Position numbers and translations under genes: made by a program | Assembly: GCF_037543845.1 (NCBI RefSeq) | Contig: NZ_JBBIFX010000001.1 | Location: 868,001-932,000 of the forward strand | DNA from: Gymnodinialimonas ulvae | GTDB lineage: Bacteria; Pseudomonadota; Alphaproteobacteria; Rhodobacterales; Rhodobacteraceae | Length of the DNA stretch: 64,000 nt | Direction of reading: 5' to 3' | Shown here: piece by piece, positions 50,053 to 58,224 of the stretch | Layout of the letters: each line of letters opens with the position of its first letter | Numbering within the stretch: position 1 is the stretch's first letter | The notes under the pieces: generated by a model | The model's input: only the letters and a program-made list of their open reading frames with translations | What the model was told of the DNA's origin: nothing | Database searches by the model: none

Positions 50053-51564
50053 ATGGAGATCTTCGTAGCCTTGGGCGCCGTCGCGACAGACCCCATACTG
50101 ATGCTCTGGGTCTTCGCGGCGGCGATCATCGGAATGGTCGTGGGCGCGATCCCCGGGCTGACCGCATCCGCCGCCATCGCGATGCTGCTGCCGCTGACAT
50201 TCTACATGGAGCCCTTGGTGGCCCTCGCCTTCCTCTACGTGATCGGCAAATCGGGTCGCTACGGCGGCTCCATCGCAGCGATCCTGTTCAATACGCCAGG
50301 CACGGCGGCATCGGCTGCCACGCAGCTCGATGGCTACCCTCTGGCGCAACAGGGCAAGGCATCCAAGGCGATGAAAGTGGCCACGTTATCTTCTGTGATC
50401 GGCGACTATACCGGTGAAATCCTGTTGATTGTGGGTGTCGGCTTCATTGCGGCCATCGCCCTCAGGCTTGGCCCACCGGAGCTTTTTGCCATCTACTTCG
50501 CCGCTTTCGTGGTGATCGGGTCGGTCATCGGGAAATCGATCACACGCGGGCTGGCCTCGGCGGCGTTGGGGGTTTTGATCAACATGATTGGCATTGATCC
50601 GATCTCATCAGAGGAACGCTTCACCTTCGGCAGCTTTGACCTGACGAACGGGATTTCGCTCGTGCCGCTGATGATCGGTATTTTCGTGTTGGGGGAAGTC
50701 TTCTCGCAGCTGGAAGCGCGCGGGAACAAGGTCGAGATCGTGGACGAAAGCGATGCCGACGCGAAGGCGCGCAATCGCCTGACCTGGCCCGAATTCAGAC
50801 CCTGCGTGCCCCATGTCATTCGATCGTCTTTCATCGGATCGTTCATCGGCGTGCTTCCAGGCATGGGGTCCTCCATCGCGGCGTTTGTCGCCTACGGGGA
50901 AGGCAAGCGACGCGCGAAGGACGCAGACCAATGGGGCACCGGTGCCTTGGAGGGCGTCGCGGCACAAGAAGCCGCCAACAACGCCGTCTCCGGCCCATCG
51001 ATGGCGCCCCTTCTGACCCTGGGTATTCCAGGCTCGACGATCGGCGCGATCCTGGTGGGCGTGTTCCTTATCCACGGCATCCAGATCGGCCCGACGCTGT
51101 TCATCACGTCACGCGAACTGGTCTTCAACCTCTTCGCCTGCGGTCTTATCGGGATCGCGATGTACGGCCTTGTCGGCTACTTCGGCGCGTCCTTTGTCGG
51201 GCGGTTCATCACCAAGATCCCTACGGACATCCTCTATCCTATCGTCTTTCTCACCTCTTTCGTGGCGGCCTATGCGTCGCGGGGGAACCTCTTTGACGTC
51301 TACGTCATGGTCGCCGCCGGGTTCGCCGGGTGGCTGATGAAGAAGTATGACTTCAACGCGGCCGCGTTCGTGATCAGTTTCGTGCTGGCGGGCGGCGCGG
51401 AAGAGACGTTTCGCCAATCCCTGCTCCTGTCCGACGCCGGCCTGCTGATCTTTGTCACCCGCCCCGTCGCGCTGGCTTTCCTCGTCATCGGGATCGCCGC
51501 GCTTTTTTTCCGCGCCCGCAGCCTCAGCGCGGCTGCCAAGGAGGCTTCGCTCAAAGATGCCTGA
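50053..51564 (+). CDS. Tripartite tricarboxylate transporter large permease (TctA)
   Basis: 503 residues, about twelve helices. The TctA signatures are GAIPGLTASAAIAMLLPLTF, YGGSIAAILFNTPGTAASAAT (DUF112 core), GVLPGMGSSIAAFVAYGEGKR and NNAVSGPSMAPLLTLGIPGS. It is a secondary transporter for an organic acid. Its last three codons overlap the start of the DUF3604 gene, so transport and catabolism are coupled. Confidence 0.93.
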   Translation: MEIFVALGAVATDPILMLWVFAAAIIGMVVGAIPGLTASAAIAMLLPLTFYMEPLVALAFLYVIGKSGRYGGSIAAILFNTPGTAASAATQLDGYPLAQQGKASKAMKVATLSSVIGDYTGEILLIVGVGFIAAIALRLGPPELFAIYFAAFVVIGSVIGKSITRGLASAALGVLINMIGIDPISSEERFTFGSFDLTNGISLVPLMIGIFVLGEVFSQLEARGNKVEIVDESDADAKARNRLTWPEFRPCVPHVIRSSFIGSFIGVLPGMGSSIAAFVAYGEGKRRAKDADQWGTGALEGVAAQEAANNAVSGPSMAPLLTLGIPGSTIGAILVGVFLIHGIQIGPTLFITSRELVFNLFACGLIGIAMYGLVGYFGASFVGRFITKIPTDILYPIVFLTSFVAAYASRGNLFDVYVMVAAGFAGWLMKKYDFNAAAFVISFVLAGGAEETFRQSLLLSDAGLLIFVTRPVALAFLVIGIAALFFRARSLSAAAKEASLKDA

Positions 51565-53809
51565 TCATTCCTACCGCCCCGACCTGATGGGTCACACAAA
51601 GCTGATCGACACAACCCCCGTGGTCGCAGGCAGCATGGCCAGTTTCACGCTGGTCTACACGGCGGGCAAGTTCGGGATCGATGATCTGGGGGGCGTGCGC
51701 GTGGCAATGCGCACCCATTCTGACATGACGCCTTTGCAGACCACGGACCCAAGCGCGCCGGGGTATCTGACGGTAGAGGCATCCAACGGCGCGCCGATAG
51801 AGTACGCGTTCGAGTACAAGCGCAATATCCGCCCCTGGGGCAATTGCATCACCGTGCTGTGCAAGGGTTTCTTGCGGCCCGATGATACACTGACCTTCCG
51901 CATCGGCGACACAAGGCAGGGCTCACCGGGTGTGCGCATGCAGACCCATTGCGAAAGCGCGTTCCAGTTTCGGGTGACGGTCGATGCCTTTGCCTCGGTC
52001 GATTACACGCCCGTGCTGGAGGAACACCACCCTACGGTCGCCATCGTGCCCGGCCCCCCCGTGATCTGGAAAGCCATCCTGCCGACGCTGCGCCGCCCCG
52101 GCGAACCCTTCCGGTTCATCGCCAAAGGCGAAGATCGTTGGGGCAACCCCAGCGACCAGTTCGAACGCCGATTACGCCTGAGCGCAACGCCATCGATTGA
52201 TGGTTTGCCTGAACAGGTGGCGCTTGCGAAAGGCCAGTTCTCCGTCGTGATGGACGATCTCAAGATCACCGCGCCCGGCGATTACAGGATTGAGGTCACC
52301 GATGGCGACAGTCTTTTGGCAACCTCCAACCCCATGCGCATCGCCGACAGCCCCTTCGCGCATTATTGGTCCGACATGCACGGCCAATCGGGTGAAAGCA
52401 TCGGGACCGGTACGGCGCGTGAATACTTCACCTTTGCCCGCGATCGCAGCTTCGTTGATATCACCGGACATCAGGCCAACGATTTCCAAGTGTCAGACAC
52501 GTTCTGGGATGAAATCAATGCCCTCGCTGCCGAGTTCAACGTCGAAGGACAGTTCCTGTGCCTGCCGGGCTACGAATGGTCGGGCAACACAGGGTTGGGG
52601 GGCGATCACAACATCTGGTATCGGACCGAGGGGCGGCCCATCTACCGCTCGAGCCGCGCGCTGATTTCCGACACGACGCGGCCTGAAACGGACTGCCACG
52701 ACGTCAAAGATCTGTTCGGCGCCTTGCAGGGGGAAGACGTCATCGTCGTACCCCATGTCGGCGGACGGTTCGCCGATGTGTCCTACGCACACGATGCGCG
52801 ATTGGAGCCATCGGTCGAGGTGCATTCGTCCTGGGGCACGTTTGACTGGATCGTGGAGCAGAGCCTTCAGAACGGCCATCGCATCGGTATCGTGGCGGGC
52901 AGCGACGGCCACAAGGGACGGCCAGGGGCCAGCTATCCGGGCGACGCGAAGTTCGGCAGCTACGGCGGGCTGACCTGCCATCTGTTACCCTCCCTGACCC
53001 GCGACGACCTCTTTGAAGAGTTCCGCCGCAGGCACCACTACGCAACGACCGGGACGCGTCTTTTCTTGTCAGCCGACATGGCGTTCGACGCCCCAGCGCA
53101 GGTCTACACGCGCAACCCCGATTTCGAGCCCAACGCCTTTGTCTGGCAGTCCACCGCGATCATGGGCGATATCGTCCGCACCGACACGTCAACGGCGCAA
53201 ATCTCCGTCGAGGTTTCTGCCACATCGCCGGTAGAGCGGGTGCAATTGTTCGATGGGACGCGCCTGCTTGAAACAGTTCAACCGTTTGACGAAGCGGAGA
53301 TCGGCGCGCGTGTGCGCATCATTTGCAAGGGGCAGGAAACCCGTGGTCGCGGGCGCCTTGTGAAGTGGACCGGGCAAGCGCGACTGACTGGGGCATGCGC
53401 CACCCGCATCGCAGCGGTGAATTACTACAATCCGGACAAGCAACCCCAACTGACCGCACCGGATCAGATCGATTGGGTCACGGTGACCACGGGGGGCTTT
53501 TCGGCGATCGACGTATGGTTGGCGCAGGTGGAAGCCGGTGCAGAGATAAAGGTGGAAACCAACCTCGGCACCTTGCGGCTTGCGCTGTCTGACATCGGCG
53601 TGGATCCGGTGGTTCTGGACTGCGGGGGCATCGACAAGACCTTGTCGGTTCAGCGCCTGCCCGACGTGCTGGACCAGACCACCCTCTCTCTCACCCGGTC
53701 CGTCGATCTTCCCACCGTGGGCGAACGCGCCATTTTTGCGCGCGTGTCGCTGGAGGATGGCCACGTCGCATGGTCCAGCCCGATCTACATTTGCAGAGGA
53801 ACCCCATGA
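51557..53809 (+). CDS. DUF3604 family protein (PHP-like metal-dependent domain)
   Basis: 750 residues without signal peptide, so probably cytoplasmic. The first about 260 residues look β-rich. The central metal-binding domain has HYWSDMHGQSGES, VDITGHQANDFQVSD, CLPGYEWSG, VVPHVGGRFADVS, VEVHSSWGTFDW and IVAGSDGHKGRPG, a pattern of His/Asp/Glu ligands like PHP phosphoesterases. The C-terminal part is β-rich again. DUF3604 members are large and biochemically obscure. Location between an organic-acid importer and a CoA transferase, with overlapping stops and starts on both sides, implies a hydrolytic or lyase step on the imported acid. Confidence 0.8.
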   Translation: MPDHSYRPDLMGHTKLIDTTPVVAGSMASFTLVYTAGKFGIDDLGGVRVAMRTHSDMTPLQTTDPSAPGYLTVEASNGAPIEYAFEYKRNIRPWGNCITVLCKGFLRPDDTLTFRIGDTRQGSPGVRMQTHCESAFQFRVTVDAFASVDYTPVLEEHHPTVAIVPGPPVIWKAILPTLRRPGEPFRFIAKGEDRWGNPSDQFERRLRLSATPSIDGLPEQVALAKGQFSVVMDDLKITAPGDYRIEVTDGDSLLATSNPMRIADSPFAHYWSDMHGQSGESIGTGTAREYFTFARDRSFVDITGHQANDFQVSDTFWDEINALAAEFNVEGQFLCLPGYEWSGNTGLGGDHNIWYRTEGRPIYRSSRALISDTTRPETDCHDVKDLFGALQGEDVIVVPHVGGRFADVSYAHDARLEPSVEVHSSWGTFDWIVEQSLQNGHRIGIVAGSDGHKGRPGASYPGDAKFGSYGGLTCHLLPSLTRDDLFEEFRRRHHYATTGTRLFLSADMAFDAPAQVYTRNPDFEPNAFVWQSTAIMGDIVRTDTSTAQISVEVSATSPVERVQLFDGTRLLETVQPFDEAEIGARVRIICKGQETRGRGRLVKWTGQARLTGACATRIAAVNYYNPDKQPQLTAPDQIDWVTVTTGGFSAIDVWLAQVEAGAEIKVETNLGTLRLALSDIGVDPVVLDCGGIDKTLSVQRLPDVLDQTTLSLTRSVDLPTVGERAIFARVSLEDGHVAWSSPIYICRGTP

Positions 53810-54984
53810 CAAGCCCGCTTGCCGGCATCACGGTGATTGACTTCACGCATGTTCTCGCCGGACCCGCCTGCGCCTACTATCTTGGCCTGCTAGGGGCGGA
53901 TGTGATCAAGGTGGAACACCCCGACCGCGGCGACGCGATGCGCCATCGCGGCGGAACCGACAAGGACCGTGCAGCGCGGGGGATGAGCACCGCCTATTTG
54001 ACCCAAGCGGCCGGCAAGCGCTCTGTCGCGCTGGATCTGGAGACGGCGGACGGGCGCCTGGCGATGCAAGAGCTGCTGCGGTCTGCGGACGTCCTGGTGG
54101 AAAACCATCGGCCAAGCACCCTGAAACGCCTGGGGTTTGACGAAGCCAACACGCTGGCCCTCAACCCGCGCCTGATCCACTGCGCGATGACGGGCTATGG
54201 GCGCGGCGGAGAGAAGGCGGATGCGCCTGCATATGACGTCAACATCCAGGCGGCTTCGGGTATCATGACCCTGACGGGAACGACTGAAACGGGGCCTTTG
54301 CGCACCGGTGCGCCAATCATGGATTACTCGGTCGCGCTGGCTGCCGGCTTTGCCGTCTCTGCGGCCCTTTTTGAACGCGAACGCACGGGGCAAGGCACCT
54401 TCATAGACGTCTCCATGCTGGAGACCGCCTATACTCTCATGAGTTCCACCATCACCGACTACAAGGCGACGGGCCACGCGCCCGGACCCCGCGGAAACGC
54501 CGCCAACAGCCGCAGCCCCGGCGCCGGGAGTTTTCCGTGCAAGGAAGGGGTGCTGAGCCTTGGGGTGAATGAAGAAAGCCAGTTTCGCGCCCTCGCGATT
54601 GGCTTGGGACGAAAGAGTTGGCTCAAGGATCACAGGTTCGCCCAACGCGCGGCCCGCAATGCACATGCGGCACAGTTGGAAACGGAGATCATCGCCGCCC
54701 TGTCGCACGGAACCGCTGATTACTGGGAAGACCATCTTGCCGGGTCGGGTGTGCCCGTCGCCAAGATCCGGACGTTGCCGGAAAGTTTGTCTCAGCGCCA
54801 TTCGATCGAACGCGGCTACTTGCACGAAGATCCTGCCACCGGCGTAAACGTCCCGGGGCTTCCGTTCCGAATTGGGCAAGTCACGGCGCATACCCCGCGC
54901 GGGACAATGCAGGTGTTGGGCCAAGATACAGATGATGTTTTGGGTAAGCTGGAAAGACGTCCCAGGGGAAACGACGGCGATTAG
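53806..54984 (+). CDS. CaiB/BaiF family CoA transferase
   Basis: 392 residues, class III CoA transferase. The opening PLAGITVIDFTHVLAGPACAYYLG and the segment DVIKVEHPDRGDAMRH are typical; the likely catalytic Asp lies in APAYDVNIQAASG. It moves CoA to a carboxylate. The ATG overlaps the DUF3604 stop (ATGA, 53806-53809), which is why the shorter start is used. It probably activates the acid imported by TctCBA or its product. Substrate unknown. Confidence 0.9.
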   Translation: MTSPLAGITVIDFTHVLAGPACAYYLGLLGADVIKVEHPDRGDAMRHRGGTDKDRAARGMSTAYLTQAAGKRSVALDLETADGRLAMQELLRSADVLVENHRPSTLKRLGFDEANTLALNPRLIHCAMTGYGRGGEKADAPAYDVNIQAASGIMTLTGTTETGPLRTGAPIMDYSVALAAGFAVSAALFERERTGQGTFIDVSMLETAYTLMSSTITDYKATGHAPGPRGNAANSRSPGAGSFPCKEGVLSLGVNEESQFRALAIGLGRKSWLKDHRFAQRAARNAHAAQLETEIIAALSHGTADYWEDHLAGSGVPVAKIRTLPESLSQRHSIERGYLHEDPATGVNVPGLPFRIGQVTAHTPRGTMQVLGQDTDDVLGKLERRPRGNDGD

Positions 54985-55430
54985 GGGCACGTCATCACCA
55001 CCCTCATCAAGCATCCGCGAATATTGACCAGGGTGATCAATAGATCGCTGACTTGGGATCGCGGATCAAAGATGACAGAGCGTCGCAAATTCACCATGGC
55101 GACCAAGATCAACATAGCCGATCGCGCCGCTCATTCCCCGACACCATTGGGTCGCAATGAAAGAACCAATCGACTTTTTCGCCAATGACTTCCCCAAAGG
55201 CATTGATTGATCGGGGCTTAGCCAAAGAAAACCGGCTGTTTTGGGCCCCTGCCCCAAGCCCGTCCTGAATCACCGGTGTTCTTGATCAGCGCGACACAGG
55301 ACGACTGGGTAAGTCCCGCTACAAGGTTGGTGTGGTTCTTGGGTTATTTTGGTCCCAACGCGCTTCATTTTATCCAAACCCGCGCGCCCGTAAAACGCCC
55401 GACGCAGCGCGCCAAAGGGCGATCTCATGT
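54985..55430. other. Gene-poor stretch at the right end of island B
   Basis: About 450 bases with no recognisable gene. A 63-codon minus-strand frame (55066-55257) has no family I can name and no ribosome site; it is probably a relic. Composition is lower in G+C than the neighbouring operons, by eye. Confidence 0.45.
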
Positions 55431-55608
55431 TGCACACGTAGTGCACACGACGACACTTAACCTTCTGAAATTATGAAAGTACCCGTCCCATCCATCATGG
55501 GTGCGCAAGATAATCTCGCTGCCGCAGTGGCTGAGTTTTTGGCCATTCCTGTGTCTCCCATGGTGCGCGATCCGCCTTTCGCGTCCTAGCTGCACGCATA
55601 CTTCACAC
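55431..55608 (-). repeat. dusA 5'-end attachment-like site, copy 3
   Basis: The core at about 55491-55549 matches copy 2 (47/58) and intact dusA (42/58); on the minus strand it reads MAKNSATAAARLSCAPMMDG before leaving the frame. TGCACAC-GTAG-TGCACAC (55431-55448) is on the left and a degenerate TGCACGC-ATAC-TTCACAC (55591-55608) on the right. Similarity to copy 2 extends at least 60 bases to the right of the second arm. The right-hand arm suggests that yet another element once followed. Confidence 0.7.
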
Positions 55609-56211
55609 CAATTGGGGCAGTCTAGCCCCCCGAGCGCAAGGGCTGGTGAACGGCGGTTTTGGGTGGGACAATGATCTCGAGGCCCTGCTCCACTGCCCTA
55701 GCCTGACCCTCATGGGCGTACAAAAATCCCGAAGAAAGTGATCTTTCGACAACTCGACATCTTCACACCAACCCCTGACATTTCAACACGAGGTTCGCTC
55801 CCCTATGCTCCTCTGTCCAACGATCAACGCGCAGTGCGACGCAATTGCCAGAACCGGACCTTCTTTTGCTCGGCGGCGAATGCCAGAGGCGCGCCCATTC
55901 CGGACATTTCAAAATCTTGTTGCGCGCGCGCCGCGCGAAATGGCCTTGTGAGCCAGTCAATACAGCGTTGCGTTGCTGCAGAAAACCTGGAAACCTATGC
56001 CTAGCGCATGGTTGAGGACACAACAGGCTGCGCAATAACCCGTATTGAGGATCACTTTCTCGGGGTGCCCATTGCAGAGTAGGTGGCTGTCGTTCGAGTA
56101 CTGCCAATACTTTGCTGAATCAAATCGAGTCTCAGTCACGCGTTCGGAGAGGCCCAAGAGGTCGCACAGACGTCACCATCGTGACCCGAGCCGCCCCTTT
56201 TCGCCGTACCA
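55609..56211. other. Gene-poor stretch right of copy 3
   Basis: About 600 bases. The first 60 resemble the flank of copy 2. The rest carries only short frames without recognisable family or ribosome site. I see no integrase, tRNA or complete insertion sequence. Confidence 0.45.
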
Positions 56212-56628
56212 TCACACGGGCGGGCTCTGGGCCAGGGTTATCCAGAGGATACCACATAGCAGCAGTGCAGCTGAAACGACGCAAGCGATTGTCCGAACTG
56301 AGTTCCAGAACGTCCAGCGCGGCACGTAGATCTGGAGCCGGTAGTCGCGAGTGATGTCAGACGACATCTCCATGCCCGCCAGAGCCTCGTTCATCGGGAC
56401 GTTGCAGAAGACGGTGACACCGAAACAGCCGATCAGGTAGGTCAAACCTGCCAGCATGATGAGCGTCCCTGCAGGTCCGGAAACGCGGAAGGCACCGTAG
56501 CCTGCGATGGCGAGTGAGTTGGCCGCCGTGCCCAGAAACAGCGCCATGAAATCCCAGCGAAAGACTTCCCGGTTGATGACTTGCATCCCTTCAACGCCAC
56601 CATGGCCGCCGATGAGCGCCAATTCCAC
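56212..56628 (-). pseudogene. DUF1772 (anthrone oxygenase-like) membrane protein, N-terminally truncated
   Basis: The frame from GTG 56628 gives 138 residues: GMQVINREVFRWDFMALFLGTAANSLAI, FRVSGPAGTLIMLAGLTYLIG, VFCNVPMNEAL (the NVPxN mark of the family) and a last helix TIACVVSAALLLCGILWI. DUF1772 proteins normally start with another membrane helix before the MQxIN motif. Here an in-frame TGA lies four codons upstream of the GTG and the helix is absent, so the gene has probably lost its 5' end near the island boundary. Confidence 0.65.
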
Positions 56629-56817
56629 CGCATTGGCTCAATTCAAGGCTGGATCGGATTTCGCACAGTCACTGCCCGTCCAAAAGCGCTGCGGTGACAG
56701 ACCTGTCACAATTGGGATCCAGGGCGTGAAATTGGCACACGACGGCTCCACTCTCTCCCAATTGGTATGCTAGAATATCAGATCAACCCATCCACAGGTT
56801 TCCGGAGCGCCGAGCCC

Positions 56818-58224
56818 ATGACCATGCTACCCCCCGACCGCTTGTTTCCCGCCGAGGCCGGTCAACGTTCCATCGCGCGCGCGCTCTATGAAAGCGTGAA
56901 GAATCTGCCGATCATCAGCCCCCATGGCCATTGCGATCCTCAGTGGTTTGCCGAAAATGAGCGGTTCCCCAACCCTGCGGAGCTTTTCATCGTGCCTGAC
57001 CATTATGTCTTCCGCATGCTGGTCAGTCAGGGCCTGTCGCTTGCCGATCTGGGCGTGCCGCGCGCCGATGGCGGCGTTGTGGAAAGTGACCCGCGCAAGA
57101 TCTGGCACCGCTTTGCCGCGAATACGCATCTGTTCCGGGGCACCCCCTCAGCGATGTGGCTGAACCACGCGTTCGAGACCGTGTTTGGCATCACCGTTCC
57201 GCTCACTGCGGAAACGGCGGACCTGTACTACGACCAGATCGAGGCTCAGCTGGCGCAGGATGAGTTCCGACCTCGCGCGTTGTTCGACCGGTTCAACATC
57301 GAGGCCCTCGCCACGACCGACGGCGCGCTGGACGATCTGAAGTGGCACAAGATGATCCGCGACAGCGGCTGGTCCGGGCGGATTGTGACGACCTATCGGC
57401 CCGACGCCATCATTGACCCCGATTTTCGCGGCTTCGTGCAAAACATCATTGCGCTGGGAGAGATCACCGGCGAGGACACGGCCACATGGGTCGGCTACCT
57501 TGCCGCGCATCGTAAGCGGCGCGCGTATTTCATAGCCAACGGTGCAACGGCCACGGACCACGGCCACCCCAGTGCCCGGACCGAGGACCTGCCGCGCACC
57601 GAGGTGGAGGCGCTGTTCCACAAGGCGCGCAACGGCATCTGCAATGCGCAGGAGGCCGACGCGTTCCGGGGGCAGATGTTGACCGAAATGGCCCGGATGA
57701 GCCTTGAGGACGGATTGACGATGCAGATCCACCCCGGCTCACGCCGCAACCACTCGGCAACCGTGTTGGCGCAGCATGGGACCGACAAGGGCTTCGATAT
57801 TCCCGGGCGCACGGATTACGTGGCTGATTTGAAGCCGTTGCTGGATGCTGTTGGCATGGAACCGAACCTGAACATCATTCTCTTTACCCTCGACGAGACT
57901 TCCTACGGGCGTGAATTGGCCCCTTTGGCGGGCGCCTACCCTGCCCTAAAGCTCGGCCCGCCGTGGTGGTTTTTCGACAGTTTCGAGGGCATCAAGCGCT
58001 TCCGCGAGGCCACGACCGAGACCTGTGGCTTCTATAACACCGCCGGTTTCAACGACGATACGCGGGCGTTCTGCTCTATCCCGGCGCGCCACGATGTCGC
58101 CCGACGCACAGATTGCGCTTATCTGGCGGAGCTGGTCAGCACCGGGCGATTGCGCGAAGTCGAGGCATTCGAGGTGGCCCATGACCTGACCTATCGCCTC
58201 GCGAAAGAGGCCTACCGCCTATGA
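56818..58224 (+). CDS. uxaC: Glucuronate isomerase (uronate isomerase) UxaC
   Basis: 468 residues, amidohydrolase-superfamily barrel. The metal motif is in LPIISPHGHCDPQWF (HxH); IHPGSRRNH and WWFFDSFEGIKRFREATTET (in parts) are family segments. It converts D-glucuronate to D-fructuronate and D-galacturonate to D-tagaturonate. I start at MTMLPPDRLFPAEAGQ; the upstream ATG at 56767 lacks support. First gene of a tightly coupled operon (ATGA overlap with the next gene). Confidence 0.93.
   Translation: MTMLPPDRLFPAEAGQRSIARALYESVKNLPIISPHGHCDPQWFAENERFPNPAELFIVPDHYVFRMLVSQGLSLADLGVPRADGGVVESDPRKIWHRFAANTHLFRGTPSAMWLNHAFETVFGITVPLTAETADLYYDQIEAQLAQDEFRPRALFDRFNIEALATTDGALDDLKWHKMIRDSGWSGRIVTTYRPDAIIDPDFRGFVQNIIALGEITGEDTATWVGYLAAHRKRRAYFIANGATATDHGHPSARTEDLPRTEVEALFHKARNGICNAQEADAFRGQMLTEMARMSLEDGLTMQIHPGSRRNHSATVLAQHGTDKGFDIPGRTDYVADLKPLLDAVGMEPNLNIILFTLDETSYGRELAPLAGAYPALKLGPPWWFFDSFEGIKRFREATTETCGFYNTAGFNDDTRAFCSIPARHDVARRTDCAYLAELVSTGRLREVEAFEVAHDLTYRLAKEAYRL

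Noticed and set aside
53890..55014. Long open frame antisense to the CoA transferase
   Set aside because: It mirrors the high-GC coding pattern of the plus-strand gene, has no recognisable domain and no ribosome site. The plus-strand frame has clear family motifs.
55066..55257. 63-codon minus-strand frame as a possible gene
   Set aside because: No recognisable family, no ribosome site and a position in a decayed stretch; treated as relic sequence.
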